Of a stretch of 34,487 nt of DNA, positions 22,305 through 34,110 are shown piece by piece; the first letter of the stretch is position 1, and every line of letters begins with the position of its first letter. The stretch spans positions 1-34,487 of the forward strand of contig JAJXUD010000050.1 in NCBI GenBank assembly GCA_021783235.1, in the 5' to 3' direction. Source of the DNA: Myxococcales bacterium (GTDB lineage: Bacteria; Myxococcota; Myxococcia; Myxococcales; JAKAPL01). The translations under genes were made by a program, and so were the position numbers. The notes under the pieces are model-generated. The model was not told where the DNA came from. It saw nothing but the letters and a program-made list of their open reading frames with translations, and did no database searches.

Positions 22305-23136
22305 GGCGCCGCCTCGCCGATAGGACCTTCACCCTCGCCTGCGGCCTCGCGGTCGCCGTCGCGCTCGTCCCACTCGCGAGCCTGCTCTGGCTGCTCCTCG
22401 CGCGGGGCCTGCCCGTGCTCGGCTGGGGCTTCCTCACGGGGCTGCCGAAGCCGGTCGGGGAGGCGGGCGGCGGGATCGGCAACGGCCTCCTCGGATCGGC
22501 GCTCATCCTGGCGCTGGCCTCTGCCCTCGGGCTGCCGGTCGGCATCGGCGCCGGCCTCTACCTCGCCGAGGCGGGCGAGCGCCCCCTCGCCAAGGCGGTC
22601 CGCTTCGTGGCCGAGGTCCTCGGCGGCGTCCCCTCGATCGTCCTCGGGCTCGCGGTCTACGCCCTCCTCGTCCGACCCATGCACCGCTTCTCGGCGCTGG
22701 CCGGCGCGGTGGCGCTCGCGCTCGTGATGCTGCCGACGCTCGCCCGGGCGACCGAGGAGGCGCTGCGCCTCGTCCCCCGCGACCTGCGCGAGGCCTCGCT
22801 CGCGCTCGGGGCCTCCGAGTGGCGCAGCGGCCTCCTCGTCGTGGCCCGCACCGCGGCCGGCGGCATCGCCACCGGCGTCTGCCTCGCGCTGGCGCGGGCG
22901 GCGGGCGAGACCGCGCCGCTGCTCTTCACCGCGCTCGGCAACCAGTTCTGGAACCTGCGCCCCGACCAGCCCACCGCCTCGCTCCCGGTCCAGATCTTCA
23001 CCTACGCCATCAGCCCCTACCCCGACTGGCAGCGGCAAGCCTGGGGCGCGGCGCTGGTGCTCCTCCTCCTCGTCGGCCTCTTGAACCTCATCGCGCGGTT
23101 CGCCACCCGCTCGCGCCTCGGCGCGGGAGCGGCGCG

Positions 23137-23140
<4 letters not shown>
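22301..23140 (+). CDS. pstA: Phosphate ABC transporter permease PstA
   Basis: The second permease subunit has 279 aa with about six membrane segments. The coupling loop [16 protein letters not shown] and [19 protein letters not shown] are PstA landmarks; the latter Gly-Glu-Thr-Ala-Pro motif separates it from PstC. It overlaps pstC (ATGA) and pstB (GTGA). Confidence 0.94.
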
Positions 23141-23891
<751 letters not shown>

Positions 23892-23895
<4 letters not shown>

Positions 23896-24572
23896 GCCTG
23901 CAGCACACCGACCGCGAATACGAGGCGGACCTGCGCCAGCTCCGCGAGAAGCTCCTCCTCATGGGCGGGCAGGTCGAGGAGATGATCCGGGACGCGGTCC
24001 GCTCGATGCTCGAGCGGGACGAGCGGCTCGCCGCGCAGGTCGCCGAGCGCGACAAGCTCGTCAACCGCGGCGAGGTGGAGGTGGACGAGCTCTGCCTGCG
24101 GATCCTCGCCCTGCGGCAGCCCACCGCCTCGGACCTGCGCTTCGTGACGTTCGCGCTCAAGGCGGTCACCGACGTCGAGCGGATCGGCGATCTCGCCGTC
24201 AACATCACCGATCGCGTCGCCGAGCTCTCGCGAGAGCCGCCCCTGCCGCTGCCGCCCGAGCTGCCGCGCATGGCCGAGGCCGTGCAGCGGATGCTGCGGC
24301 AGGCGCTCGACGCCTTCGTGCGGGGCGACGCCGACGCCGCCGCGGAGGTGCTGCGCCAGGACCAGGGGGTCGACGATCTCTACCGCGAGGCCTTTCAGCG
24401 CGCGCTCGGGCTCATGCGCTCGAACCCCGACGCGGTGCCCTCGGCGACCGGCCAGCTCTTCGTCGCGAAGCACCTCGAGCGGCTCGCCGATCACGTCACG
24501 AACGTCGCCGAGATGGTGATCTTCATGGCCCGGGGCACGGACGTGCGGCACCCCGGCAGCCGGACCCCCTGA
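23892..24572 (+). CDS. phoU: Phosphate signalling protein PhoU
   Basis: PhoU links PstSCAB activity to inhibition of PhoR. The 226-aa all-helical protein has two PhoU three-helix repeats, with [11 protein letters not shown] after [16 protein letters not shown] and, in the second half, [19 protein letters not shown]. These E/D-rich motifs bind metal clusters in the family. ATG overlaps the pstB stop (ATGA). Confidence 0.93.
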
Positions 24573-24581
24573 GGCCCACCG

Positions 24582-25265
24582 ATGCCCGCCCGAATCTTGG
24601 TCGTCGACGACGAGAAGGACCTGCGCTCCTTGCTCGAGTACAACCTCACGCAGGCCGGCTTCGCGGTGGAGACCGCCGAGGACGGCCGGGCGGCGCTCTC
24701 GAAGCTCAAGGCGTCGCCGCCCGACCTCGTCGTGCTCGACCTGCTGCTGCCCGACGTCCCTGGCACCGAGCTGCTCAAGACCATCAAGCGGGCCGAGCGG
24801 CCCGTCCCGGTGCTGCTGCTCACCGCCAAGGGGGAGGAGGTCGACCGGCTGGTCGGCTTCGAGCTCGGCGCCGACGACTACGTGGTGAAGCCGTTCAGCG
24901 TGCGCGAACTCGTGCTGCGGATCCGCGCGATCCTGCGGCGGGGCGAGGAGGCGGGTGGCGAGGCGGAGCGCTACGAGCACGGCGAGCTCGCGATCGACGT
25001 CTCCCGCCACCAGCTGCTCGTGGGAGGCGAGCCGGTGTCGTTGACGGCGCTCGAGTTTCGGCTCCTGACGACCCTGATCGACCGGAAGGGGCGGGTCCAG
25101 ACGCGCAAGATGCTGCTCGCGGACGTCTGGGGCTTCTCGGCGGACCTCGAGACCCGGACCGTCGACACCCACATCAAGCGGCTGCGGGAGAAGCTCGGCT
25201 CGGCCGGCCGCTTCGTCGAGACCGTCCGCGGCCTCGGCTACCGCTTCTCCGAAGAGGAGCGCTGA
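24582..25265 (+). CDS. phoB: Phosphate response regulator PhoB
   Basis: This 227-aa OmpR/PhoB-class regulator has a receiver domain at 1-118 with acidic pocket DDE (9-11), phospho-acceptor Asp53 (VVLDLLLPD), Thr81 and Lys103 (VVKPFS). A winged helix at about 130-225 ends RTVDTHIKRLREKLG...GYRF. It would bind the Pho box at 20255. It begins 9 bases after phoU and precedes phoR. Confidence 0.92.
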   Translation: MPARILVVDDEKDLRSLLEYNLTQAGFAVETAEDGRAALSKLKASPPDLVVLDLLLPDVPGTELLKTIKRAERPVPVLLLTAKGEEVDRLVGFELGADDYVVKPFSVRELVLRIRAILRRGEEAGGEAERYEHGELAIDVSRHQLLVGGEPVSLTALEFRLLTTLIDRKGRVQTRKMLLADVWGFSADLETRTVDTHIKRLREKLGSAGRFVETVRGLGYRFSEEER

Positions 25266-25285
25266 GCGACCGCCGCGAACTCGCC

Positions 25286-27022
25286 ATGGGCGTCCGGAGC
25301 AAGCTCTTCCTCACCCACGTCCTCGTCGTCGCGGCGGCGATCGGCGGCGCCGACGCCTGGCTCCTCGGGCGGCTGCGGGGCGAGCTGCTCGAGCGGCTCG
25401 GCGCCGACCTCGCGCACCAGGCCGAGCTCGGCGTCGAAGCGCTCTCCACGATGCCGGCCGGCGGCGAGCAGCTCCTCGCCCACCGGCTGGGCGCGGCCAC
25501 CCACGCCCGCTTCACGCTCATCCGCCCCGACGGCGTCGTCGCGGGCGACTCCGAGCTCGACGACGCCGCGGTGGCGCGACTCGAGAACCACGCCGGACGC
25601 CCCGAGGTCCGCGAGGCGCGCGCCGAGGGGAGCGGCCGGGCCCTCCGCTTCTCGACGACGATCGGGGCGCCGCTGCTCTACGTCGCCGTCCGGGTGGGGG
25701 CCGCGGACGCGCCGCGCGGCTTCGTGCGGGCGGCGATGCCCGCGACGCGCGTCGATGCGGTGGTGAGCGAGGTCCGCGGCGCGGTGGCGCTGGGATCCCT
25801 CTTCGCCCTGCTTTTCGCCGCCGCCCTCTCGCTCGCGGTGGGCGGCCCGCTCACCCGCTCGACCCGGGCGCTGGCGGACGCCGCCGACGCCATGGCGGCC
25901 GGAGACCTGACGGCGCGCGCCCACGTCCCGGGCGCGGACGAGCTCTCCCGACTGGGACGGGCGCTCGGACGCCTGGGCGACCAGCTCGCGCGAGAGCTCG
26001 CGACGGTGGGCGAGGAGCGGGACCGGCTCGAGGCGCTGCTCGGCTCGATGGTCGAGGGGGTCGTGGTGCTCGGGCCGGACCAGCGGATCCTGCTCGCGAA
26101 CCCCTCGGCCCGCGAGCTCCTCGGAATGCCCCGCGAGGCACCCCCGGGCGCCTCCCTGCTCGAGACCGGGCGGCTTCCGGCGCTCTTCGCGCTGGCGACC
26201 CGGGCGCTGCGCGGCCAGCGGACCGCCGAGGAGCTGGCGCTGCCGGACGGCCGGCAGATCCTCGTGCGGGGGACGCCGCTGACCGGGACGGGCGCGGTGC
26301 TCGTGCTCCACGACCTCACCGACGTCCGCCGGCTCGAGGCGGTGCGGCGCGACTTCGTGGCCAACGTCTCGCACGAGCTGCGGACGCCGCTGGCGGCGAT
26401 CCGCGGCTACGCGGAGACGCTCCTCGGGGGAGCCGCCGACGACCCCGCCCGCGCCCGCGAGTTCTCGGAGGTGATCGAGCGGCACGCCGAGCGGCTCGGC
26501 CGGCTGCTCGACGACCTGCTCGAGCTCTCGCGGCTCGAGGCCGGGCGCCGCGACCTCGCCCGCGAGAAGGTCCTGGCCGCCGACGCCGGCGAGAGCGCGA
26601 TGGAGCTCGTGGGGCCCAAGGCGCAGGCGCGCGGCGTGCGGATCGAGAACGCGCTGCCCGAGGCCGCCGAGTTCGTCGGAGACCGGGGCGCCGTCGAGCA
26701 GATCCTCGTGAACCTCCTCGACAACGCGGTGAAGTTCACGCCCGCGGGGGCGCGCGTCCTGCTCGGGGTGGAACCGGGGGGAGACCCTTCGCGGCTGCGG
26801 ATCTTCGTGCGCGACGAGGGGATCGGCATCGACGCGGCGCACCTGCCGCGGCTCTTCGAGCGCTTCTACCGGGTGGACGCCGGCCGCTCGCGGGAGACGG
26901 GGGGCACGGGGCTGGGGCTCGCCATCGTGAAGCACCTCGTCCAGGCGCAGGGGGGCGAGGTCGGCGCCGAGAGCGCTCCCGGCAAGGGTTCGACGTTCTG
27001 GTTCGAGCTGCCGCGGGAGTGA
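25286..27022 (+). CDS. phoR: Phosphate sensor histidine kinase PhoR
   Basis: This 578-aa membrane kinase has a membrane helix at about 9-28, an extracytoplasmic region at about 30-163, a second helix at about 167-187, HAMP at about 188-240, PAS at about 248-345, and HisKA with His363 ([13 protein letters not shown]). The ATPase domain has [17 protein letters not shown] and [10 protein letters not shown]. The sizeable periplasmic domain is larger than in E. coli PhoR and resembles the PhoR/VicK type of Gram-positive and deltaproteobacterial kinases. ATG 25286 is chosen; an in-frame CTG at 25262 overlapping the phoB stop would add 8 residues. Confidence 0.9.
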   Translation: MGVRSKLFLTHVLVVAAAIGGADAWLLGRLRGELLERLGADLAHQAELGVEALSTMPAGGEQLLAHRLGAATHARFTLIRPDGVVAGDSELDDAAVARLENHAGRPEVREARAEGSGRALRFSTTIGAPLLYVAVRVGAADAPRGFVRAAMPATRVDAVVSEVRGAVALGSLFALLFAAALSLAVGGPLTRSTRALADAADAMAAGDLTARAHVPGADELSRLGRALGRLGDQLARELATVGEERDRLEALLGSMVEGVVVLGPDQRILLANPSARELLGMPREAPPGASLLETGRLPALFALATRALRGQRTAEELALPDGRQILVRGTPLTGTGAVLVLHDLTDVRRLEAVRRDFVANVSHELRTPLAAIRGYAETLLGGAADDPARAREFSEVIERHAERLGRLLDDLLELSRLEAGRRDLAREKVLAADAGESAMELVGPKAQARGVRIENALPEAAEFVGDRGAVEQILVNLLDNAVKFTPAGARVLLGVEPGGDPSRLRIFVRDEGIGIDAAHLPRLFERFYRVDAGRSRETGGTGLGLAIVKHLVQAQGGEVGAESAPGKGSTFWFELPRE

Positions 27023-27028
27023 AGGCCC

Positions 27029-27583
27029 TCAGACCTCCATCACTTCCTTCTCCTTGCGGGCGACGATCTCGTCGACCTTGGCGATGCCGAGGTCGGTCTC
27101 CTTCTGGACCCGCTCCTGGCCGCGCTTGAGGTCGTCCGCCGAGAGCTTCTTGTCCTTCTCCAGCCCCTTGAGCTTCTCGTTGGCGTCGCGGCGCAGGTTG
27201 CGGACGGCCACCTTGTGCTCCTCGCCCTTCGACTTGACGATCTTCGCGATCTCCTTGCGCCGCTCCTCCGTGAGCTGCGGGATGGGGAGCCGCACGGTCT
27301 CGCCGTCGTTCGAGGGGTTGATCCCGATGCCCGATTCGTTGATGGCCTTCTCGATGGCCGGGATGATGCTGCGGTCCCACGGCTTGATGGTGATGAGCCG
27401 CGCGTCCGGGACGTTCAGGCTGCCGACCCCGCCGATCGGCGTCGGCGTGCCGTAGTAGTCGACCTTGATCCCGTCCACCAGGGCGAGGTTCGCGCGCCCG
27501 GTCCGGATGCGCGACAGATCGCGCTGAAGATCGCCGAGCGTCTTCTCGATGTGGCTCTTGAGCTCCTTGAGAACGTTCTCCAT
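27029..27583 (-). CDS. frr: Ribosome recycling factor
   Basis: With EF-G, RRF splits post-termination ribosomes. The 184-aa protein aligns along its whole length: [22 protein letters not shown] (about 24-45), then [16 protein letters not shown] and [17 protein letters not shown], with a long C-terminal coiled coil ending [16 protein letters not shown] precedes the ATG. It lies 24 bases after pyrH, a common bacterial pairing, and is convergent with phoR. Confidence 0.96.
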   Translation of the reverse strand: MENVLKELKSHIEKTLGDLQRDLSRIRTGRANLALVDGIKVDYYGTPTPIGGVGSLNVPDARLITIKPWDRSIIPAIEKAINESGIGINPSNDGETVRLPIPQLTEERRKEIAKIVKSKGEEHKVAVRNLRRDANEKLKGLEKDKKLSADDLKRGQERVQKETDLGIAKVDEIVARKEKEVMEV

Positions 27584-27607
27584 GGCCTCTCTCCTCTCGC
27601 GCGGCTG

Positions 27608-28381
27608 TTAGACGCGCGCCGCCACCCTGCCGCCAGCGCGCTCGGTCCTCACCTTGCCCACCATCGTCCCGATCTCCTCCCCGAGCACGACGCGCTTGAT
27701 GTTTCCCGCGCCGTGGAGGTCGAAGACGACGATCGGCAACCCGTTGTCCATGCACATCGAGATCGCGGTCGAGTCCATCACCTTGAGGCCCTTCTTGAGG
27801 ACGTCGATGTACGAGAGCGTCTTGAACCGGGTGGCCGTGCGGTCCTTCATCGGGTCCGCGGTGTAGACGCCGTCCACCTTGGTGGCCTTGAGGATGACCT
27901 CGGCGTGGATCTCCATGGCGCGCAGCGAGGCGGCGGTGTCGGTGGTGAAGTAGGGGTTGCCGGTTCCGGCGGCGAAGAGGACCACGCGCCCCTTCTCGAG
28001 GTGGCGCATGGCGCGCCGGCGGATGTAGGGCTCGGCGAGCTGCGACATCTCGATGGCCGTCTGGACGCGCGTCGGGATGCCCTGCTTCTCGAAGGCGTCC
28101 TGCAAGGCGAGCGCGTTGATGACGGTCGCGAGCATGCCCATGTAGTCGGCGTTGGCGCGATCCATGCCGCCCGCGCTCGCGGCGACGCCGCGGAAGATGT
28201 TGCCGCCGCCGATGACGACGGCGACCTGCACCCCCATGCCGTGGACCTCGGCGACCTCGCGGGCGATCTGCTGGAGGACCGGGGGGTGGATGCCGTACTT
28301 GCCATCGCCCATCAAGGCCTCGCCCGAGAGCTTGAGGAGGATTCGGCGGAACCGCGGGCTCGGGGCGTCGCTCGGGGCCAT
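27608..28381 (-). CDS. pyrH: UMP kinase
   Basis: UMP kinase phosphorylates UMP to UDP in pyrimidine synthesis. It has 257 aa with [11 protein letters not shown] (15-25), GGGNIFRG (about 60-67), then [16 protein letters not shown] and [16 protein letters not shown]. The ATG at 28381 has no ribosome site; a promoter just upstream predicts a nearly leaderless transcript. An upstream reading through the intergenic region was rejected. Confidence 0.95.
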   Translation of the reverse strand: MAPSDAPSPRFRRILLKLSGEALMGDGKYGIHPPVLQQIAREVAEVHGMGVQVAVVIGGGNIFRGVAASAGGMDRANADYMGMLATVINALALQDAFEKQGIPTRVQTAIEMSQLAEPYIRRRAMRHLEKGRVVLFAAGTGNPYFTTDTAASLRAMEIHAEVILKATKVDGVYTADPMKDRTATRFKTLSYIDVLKKGLKVMDSTAISMCMDNGLPIVVFDLHGAGNIKRVVLGEEIGTMVGKVRTERAGGRVAARV

Positions 28382-28391
28382 GGGCGGCTCG

Positions 28392-28420
28392 GATCTACTG
28401 CCGCCCCCCCTGGGGGTCAA
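28392..28420 (-). promoter_or_regulatory. Predicted pyrH promoter
   Basis: On the minus strand TTGACC (28415-28420) and TAGATC (28392-28397) are separated by 17 bases. The expected transcription start is about 28385, only four bases before the pyrH ATG. This would separate pyrH-frr from the upstream perR operon. Confidence 0.45.
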
Positions 28421-28461
28421 GGAGGCGCGGCCGTTTCGGCGCACCCGGGAGGCGGTCCGCC

Positions 28462-29037
28462 TCATTCCGCGAGGTCGCCGCGCAGGGAGGCGAGCGTCGC
28501 GGGGGAGAGCACGACGGAGGCCTCGTAGCCCGGGTGGCGCAGCTCGAGACGCGCCGACCCGGCCCCGAGGAGGCCGGCCCGCTCCTCGGGCGTGAGCCGG
28601 AAGCGGACGAACTGGACGGCCGAGATGCGGGCGCCGTCGCTGCGCCCCGCCTCGAAGCTCGCGCGGACCTCGTGGCCCGCGAAGACCAGCCAAAGGGCCT
28701 CCTCGATGCCGACGAGCCGCCGCAGCGTCTCGGGGATGCGCGCCTCCTCGGTCACCTCGATGGTGAGGGTCGCCGAGAGCTCGTCCGGACCGGGGAGGAG
28801 CCCGTCGTAGACCTCGATCTCGGCGCGCACGCCCTCCGGGGTCGAGATCCCCTCTGCCCGCAGCATCTCCTGGATCTGGAACTTGACGGTCTCGCGGTTC
28901 TCGAAGAGCACGGTCACGCTCTCGCCGAGCGCGATGCGGCGCGGCCGCTTGAGCTCGATGATGTGGCGCCGGTACTCGTCGCGGCTCCGCTCGTAGACCG
29001 GGTTCGGCCAGAGATCCTTCTCGGTGAGCCTCTGCAT
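28462..29037 (-). CDS. DUF3501 family protein
   Basis: The 191-aa protein matches the DUF3501 pattern: [20 protein letters not shown] (15-34), [21 protein letters not shown] with EMLRAEGI after it, and [15 protein letters not shown]. No biochemical function is known to me. The family is typically encoded next to rubrerythrin and a two-cluster CCG-domain Fe-S protein, exactly as here. ATG overlaps the Fe-S gene stop by one base (TGATG), so the two are coupled. Confidence 0.82.
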   Translation of the reverse strand: MQRLTEKDLWPNPVYERSRDEYRRHIIELKRPRRIALGESVTVLFENRETVKFQIQEMLRAEGISTPEGVRAEIEVYDGLLPGPDELSATLTIEVTEEARIPETLRRLVGIEEALWLVFAGHEVRASFEAGRSDGARISAVQFVRFRLTPEERAGLLGAGSARLELRHPGYEASVVLSPATLASLRGDLAE

Positions 29038-30497
29038 CACTCCTCCTTCCCCGGCTCGCCCCCGGAGCGCGCGGCGTCGGCGGCGCGGTAGGCGTCCCGC
29101 AGGAGCACGATCGGGTGCGCGACCTGACGCCCCGTGGTCTTCTCGAGCTGCAGCGCCGCGAGCTGGCAGTCGCTGACGACCACGAGCTTCGGCGGGGGCT
29201 CTGCCGCGGCGCACTCCTCGGCGAGCTCGGCCACCTGGCGGGTGGCCCTCTTCGCGACGCCGAGCGACAGCTCGTAGAACTCCTTCTTCATGCCCCAGGT
29301 CCCGTCCATGCCGCAGCAGCGGTCGACCAGCTCGACCTCGACGCCAGGGATGAGCTCGAGCAGGTCGCGGCTGCGCAGCCCCACCCTCTGCACCTTGAGG
29401 TGGCAGGGGACGTGGTAGGCCACCTTGACGGGTCCCGCCGACGCTAGAGAGGCGTCGAGCTTGCCCGCGCGCCGGAGCGCGAAGAGGTACTCGCCGAGGT
29501 CCCTCGTGGCGGCGCCGAGCGCGCGCGCCTCCTCGGTCCGGAGGAGCGCCGGGTACTCCTCGCGGAGCATGAAGGTGCAGGTGGGGTTCGGGGAGACGAC
29601 GGCGTAGCCCGCCCTGACGAACGGGCCGAGCCGCGAGAGGTTCTCCCGGGCCTGCTCGAGGCACTGCTGGACGTCCCCGCCGTCGAGCGACGGCATTCCG
29701 CAGCAGCGCATCGGCGGTGCCGCCAGACGGACGCCGTTGCGCTCGAGGACCTCGACCGCGGCCTCGGGCACCTCGGGGTCGTTGTAGTTGCCGTAGCAGG
29801 TGGAGAACAGCACGGCCTTCGGCCGCTCGTCCTCGGCGCTCGGGCGGTCTGACCCTTCACCGCGGGCCTCCTGCCGCCCCTCCCACCAGGCGTCGAAGGT
29901 CTCGTGGGCCCACTCGGGCAGGTTGCGATCGCGGTGGATGCCGGCCGTCAGCTCCATCAGCCGGCGGCTCCAGGCGTGGTGGCTCGCCCAGTTGGCGAGG
30001 CCGGGGATCTTCGTCGAGATCGAGCCCAAGAGATCGGTCGCGCCGAGGAGCTTGTCCTCGAGGCGAACGCCCTCCTCGGCCGCGCGGACGGCCTTCGCCC
30101 GGAGCATGAGCCGCGGGAAGTCCAGCGCGAACTCGTGGGGCGGGACGTAGGGGCAGATGGGGAAGCAGAGCTTGCAGTTGTAGCAGAGGTCGACGACCCG
30201 CCCGAGATCGGCCCCCGAGAGGCGAGCGACGGGGTCTTCGGTCGAGACCACGACCCCCGCGAGCGCGTGGGCCGCCTCGCCCTCCTCCATCGGCGCCCCC
30301 TCGCGCAGGAGCGCCCCTTCGGCGGCCTCGCGGTCCGGGTCGAGCTCGTCGATCCGGCCGAAGAGCGCGGGGAAGGAGGGGCAGAGGTTGTGGCAGAGGC
30401 GGCAGCCGTTGCAGATCAGGGCGACCCGCCGCAGCTCGGCGTCGAGCGCGTCGGGGGACCAGAACTGCGGCTCGTCGAGGTCGTAGGATCCGGCCAT
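29037..30497 (-). CDS. CCG-domain Fe-S oxidoreductase (GlpC/HdrD-like)
   Basis: This 486-aa protein has two 4Fe-4S motifs, [12 protein letters not shown] (29-40) and [12 protein letters not shown] (about 108-119). Two CCG domains follow, shown by [11 protein letters not shown] and [11 protein letters not shown], then [10 protein letters not shown] and [15 protein letters not shown]. This layout is typical of GlpC and heterodisulphide-reductase D-like electron carriers. Partner genes are rubrerythrin and DUF3501, suggesting it feeds electrons into peroxide reduction (inference). The ATG is near a GC-rich inverted repeat (GGCCGGG/CCCGGCC, 30517-30546) between it and rubrerythrin, which may temper transcription. 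Confidence 0.87.
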   Translation of the reverse strand: MAGSYDLDEPQFWSPDALDAELRRVALICNGCRLCHNLCPSFPALFGRIDELDPDREAAEGALLREGAPMEEGEAAHALAGVVVSTEDPVARLSGADLGRVVDLCYNCKLCFPICPYVPPHEFALDFPRLMLRAKAVRAAEEGVRLEDKLLGATDLLGSISTKIPGLANWASHHAWSRRLMELTAGIHRDRNLPEWAHETFDAWWEGRQEARGEGSDRPSAEDERPKAVLFSTCYGNYNDPEVPEAAVEVLERNGVRLAAPPMRCCGMPSLDGGDVQQCLEQARENLSRLGPFVRAGYAVVSPNPTCTFMLREEYPALLRTEEARALGAATRDLGEYLFALRRAGKLDASLASAGPVKVAYHVPCHLKVQRVGLRSRDLLELIPGVEVELVDRCCGMDGTWGMKKEFYELSLGVAKRATRQVAELAEECAAAEPPPKLVVVSDCQLAALQLEKTTGRQVAHPIVLLRDAYRAADAARSGGEPGKEE

Positions 30498-30556
30498 CGT
30501 GCGTCGCCGAGGGATCGGCCGGGACCCGGAGCGGCGGGCCCCGGCCGAAGGACCCG

Positions 30557-30979
30557 CTAGCGGAGGCTCTCGAGCCCCTTCTGGAAGCGGCCCGCGTGGC
30601 TCTTCTCGGCCTTGGCGAGCGTCTCGAACCACTCGGCGATCTCGTCGTGGCCCTCCTCGCGCGCGGCCTTCGCGAAGCCCGGGTACATCTGCGTGTACTC
30701 GTAGGTCTCGCCCACGACGGCCGCCTTCAGATTCTTCTCGGTGTCGCCGATCGGCTCGCCCGTGGCGGGGTCGCCGACCTGCTTGAGGAAGTCGAGGTGG
30801 CCGTGGGCGTGGCCGGTCTCGCCCTCGGCGGTGTCGCGGAAGAGCCCCGCGATGTCGGCGTGCCCTTCCACGTCGGCCACCTTGGCGAAGTAGAGGTAGC
30901 GGCGGTTCGCCTGCGACTCGCCCGCGAAGGCCGCCTTGAGGTTCTCGAACGTCTTCTGCGTCTTCTGAAGCTTCGGCAT
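30557..30979 (-). CDS. Rubrerythrin (erythrin-only form)
   Basis: Rubrerythrins reduce hydrogen peroxide at a diiron site. The 140-aa protein is a four-helix bundle without the C-terminal rubredoxin domain. Ligand candidates: Glu21 ([13 protein letters not shown]), Glu54 and His57 ([10 protein letters not shown]), Glu91 and Glu94 ([11 protein letters not shown]), Glu125 and His128 (AEKSH). With no rubredoxin domain it needs an external donor, perhaps the Fe-S protein next door. AAGGAG precedes the ATG. Confidence 0.92.
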   Translation of the reverse strand: MPKLQKTQKTFENLKAAFAGESQANRRYLYFAKVADVEGHADIAGLFRDTAEGETGHAHGHLDFLKQVGDPATGEPIGDTEKNLKAAVVGETYEYTQMYPGFAKAAREEGHDEIAEWFETLAKAEKSHAGRFQKGLESLR

Positions 30980-30993
30980 GCGTGCTTCTCCTT

Positions 30994-31020
30994 TCGACGA
31001 CGGTGACTGATCGACGACGG
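30994..31020. repeat. 10-bp direct repeat before rubrerythrin
   Basis: TCGACGACGG occurs at 30994-31003 and 31011-31020, 17 bp apart, between perR and rubrerythrin. It may be chance or part of a secondary control site. Confidence 0.4.
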
Positions 31021-31464
31021 CTACTGGCGGTCTGGGGCGCCGCCCGCCTCCGCGGCCCCGCCCCCGCAGGCGCGGCAGAGCCCGGTGAGGCGGAGCTCCG
31101 CCCGGTCGAGGCGGCAGCCCGGCGGGACGAGCTTTCCGACGGGGAGATCCCCGAAGACGTCCTCGACCGCCCCGCATCCGCTGCAGACGAAGTGGTGGTG
31201 GGGGCGCGTCTCGGGGTCGAAGCGCTCGGCGCCGGTCCCCATCCCGTGCCGAACGACCTCGCCGAGCCGCGCGAGCGTCTCGAGCGTGTTGTAGACGGTG
31301 GCGAGCGAGAGGCCGCGGTGGCGCCTCCGGACGGCCCGGAAGATCTCCTCGGCGGTCGGGTGCTCGCGGTTGCCGGAGAGCTGCTCGAAGATGGCGCGCC
31401 GCTGGGGCGTCATCCGCATTCCAGCGTCGCGGCAGCGGGCGATCAGCTCTTCGACGGGGCTCAT
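31021..31464 (-). CDS. perR: Fur-family peroxide sensor (PerR)
   Basis: This 147-aa Fur-family repressor has an N-terminal winged helix (MTPQRRAIFEQL; LSLATVYNTLETL) and a metal-binding dimer domain. The Fe ligands of B. subtilis PerR are His37, Asp85, His91, His93 and Asp104. Every one is present with an offset of two: His35, Asp83, His89, His91 and Asp102. The Cys pairs are Cys94/97 and Cys130/133 (structural zinc). Asp83 argues for PerR over Fur. It heads the rubrerythrin operon and a PerR-like box overlaps its promoter. Confidence 0.88.
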   Translation of the reverse strand: MSPVEELIARCRDAGMRMTPQRRAIFEQLSGNREHPTAEEIFRAVRRRHRGLSLATVYNTLETLARLGEVVRHGMGTGAERFDPETRPHHHFVCSGCGAVEDVFGDLPVGKLVPPGCRLDRAELRLTGLCRACGGGAAEAGGAPDRQ

Positions 31465-31483
31465 GGGATCGGGGGCTCCCTGT

Positions 31484-31520
31484 TTGTATTCGTTCTAAGC
31501 AAGCCCCGGCGGGGCGTCAA
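31484..31520 (-). promoter_or_regulatory. PerR operon promoter and PerR-like box
   Basis: On the minus strand TTGACG (31515-31520) and TAGAAC (31492-31497) are 17 bases apart. A 7-1-7 element, 31484-31498, resembles the PerR/Fur box: one half TTAGAAC fits well, the other AATACAA only partly. It covers the -10 box and start site, so occupancy would block transcription (autorepression). The divergent gene at 31582 might also be affected. Confidence 0.55.
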
Positions 31521-31581
31521 GGCGATTCGCCGCGGCTGCGGCTGGCGGCCCCGGTGGCCGGTGGCTACCCATTGCCGGCAG

Positions 31582-32448
31582 ATGCGGGAACGGCGCGAGA
31601 TCAGGCCGCTCGAGGCCACGGTGACGGACGTCGTGCGCGAGACGCACGACAGCGTGACCCTGACCTTCTCGACGGAGGAGCGGCCCGTCTACGAGGCCGG
31701 CCAGTTCCTGACCATCGATCCGCACCAGTTCCCGGAGATCGCGGGGATCGTCCACTACTTCGATCACGCGAAGGCGCGGCGCGAGCCGCCGCGCGCCTAC
31801 TCGATGTCCTCGGCGCCGCACGAGCCGCTCCTCGCCGTCACGGTGAAGGAGGAGCACTTCTCGCCCGAGCAGATGGCCTTCCCGCCGCTCCTCAGCCCGC
31901 TGCTCGTCCACGGCCTCCGGCCGGGCCGGCGGATGACCATCGTCGGATTCACCGGCGCCTACGTCCTGCCGCCCGGGATCGAGCGGGAGGCGGATCACCT
32001 CGTCCACGTCTGCGCCGGCAGCGGCATCGTGCCGAACTTCGCGATCCTCAAGCAGGCGCTCCACCAGGAGCTCCCCCTGCGCCAGACGCTCGTCTACGCG
32101 AACAAGAGCCACAAGGACATCATCTTCCGCGAAGCGCTCGAGCGGCTCGAGCGGCAGCGGCCGGAGCGGCTGCGGATCGTCCACTCGCTCTCCCGCGAGC
32201 CGGAGGCCGAGCGCCACGGCCCAGGCTACCGATCGGGGCACATCGACCGGGCGGTCCTCGAGGAGGCGATCGGCGACCGGCAGCGCTGCGTGGTCTACGC
32301 GTGCGGCCCGGGCGTCACGCCGTTCGAGCGAAAGGCCGCCCGCCAGAAGGGGCTCGAGCCCCCTCCCCGCTTCCTCGAGACGGTCCTCGCCCTCCTCCAC
32401 GACCTGAAGGTCGAGAAGAACCGGATGCACACCGAGAGCTACGGGTAG
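31582..32448 (+). CDS. FAD/NAD(P)H-dependent ferredoxin-reductase-like protein
   Basis: The 288-aa protein is a ferredoxin-NADP reductase fold enzyme. The FAD motif RAYSMSS (71-77) sits in the N-terminal barrel. The NAD(P) domain has CAGSGIVPNF (144-153) and YACGPGVTPFE (239-249). No 2Fe-2S domain is present, so its electron acceptor is separate. Residues about 46-70 carry an insertion (PEIAGIVHYFDHAK). The ATG at 31582 has no strong ribosome site. It is divergent from perR; its partner may be the rubrerythrin/Fe-S proteins (inference). Convergent with tsf. Confidence 0.8.
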   Translation: MRERREIRPLEATVTDVVRETHDSVTLTFSTEERPVYEAGQFLTIDPHQFPEIAGIVHYFDHAKARREPPRAYSMSSAPHEPLLAVTVKEEHFSPEQMAFPPLLSPLLVHGLRPGRRMTIVGFTGAYVLPPGIEREADHLVHVCAGSGIVPNFAILKQALHQELPLRQTLVYANKSHKDIIFREALERLERQRPERLRIVHSLSREPEAERHGPGYRSGHIDRAVLEEAIGDRQRCVVYACGPGVTPFERKAARQKGLEPPPRFLETVLALLHDLKVEKNRMHTESYG

Positions 32449-32454
32449 GCGGCG

Positions 32455-33069
<615 letters not shown>

Positions 33070-33081
33070 GGTCGTCTCCTC

Positions 33082-33113
33082 AAAAGACGGCACCCCGCGA
33101 GGCGGGGTGCCGT
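33082..33113 (-). terminator. rpsB-tsf intergenic hairpin
   Basis: A perfect 12-bp stem (33087-33098 with 33102-33113, ACGGCACCCCGC) has a 3-base loop. On the minus strand it is followed by CTTTT, then the tsf ribosome site. This resembles a weak intrinsic terminator that would reduce tsf relative to rpsB. Confidence 0.65.
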
Positions 33114-33150
33114 GAATCGATCGGGGGCTTCGCTGAAGTCGGTTCGAGGC

Positions 33151-34110
<960 letters not shown>

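Noticed and set aside
25262-25285. CTG start for phoR overlapping the phoB stop
   Set aside because: Possible but rare; ATG 25286 starts directly before the first membrane helix.
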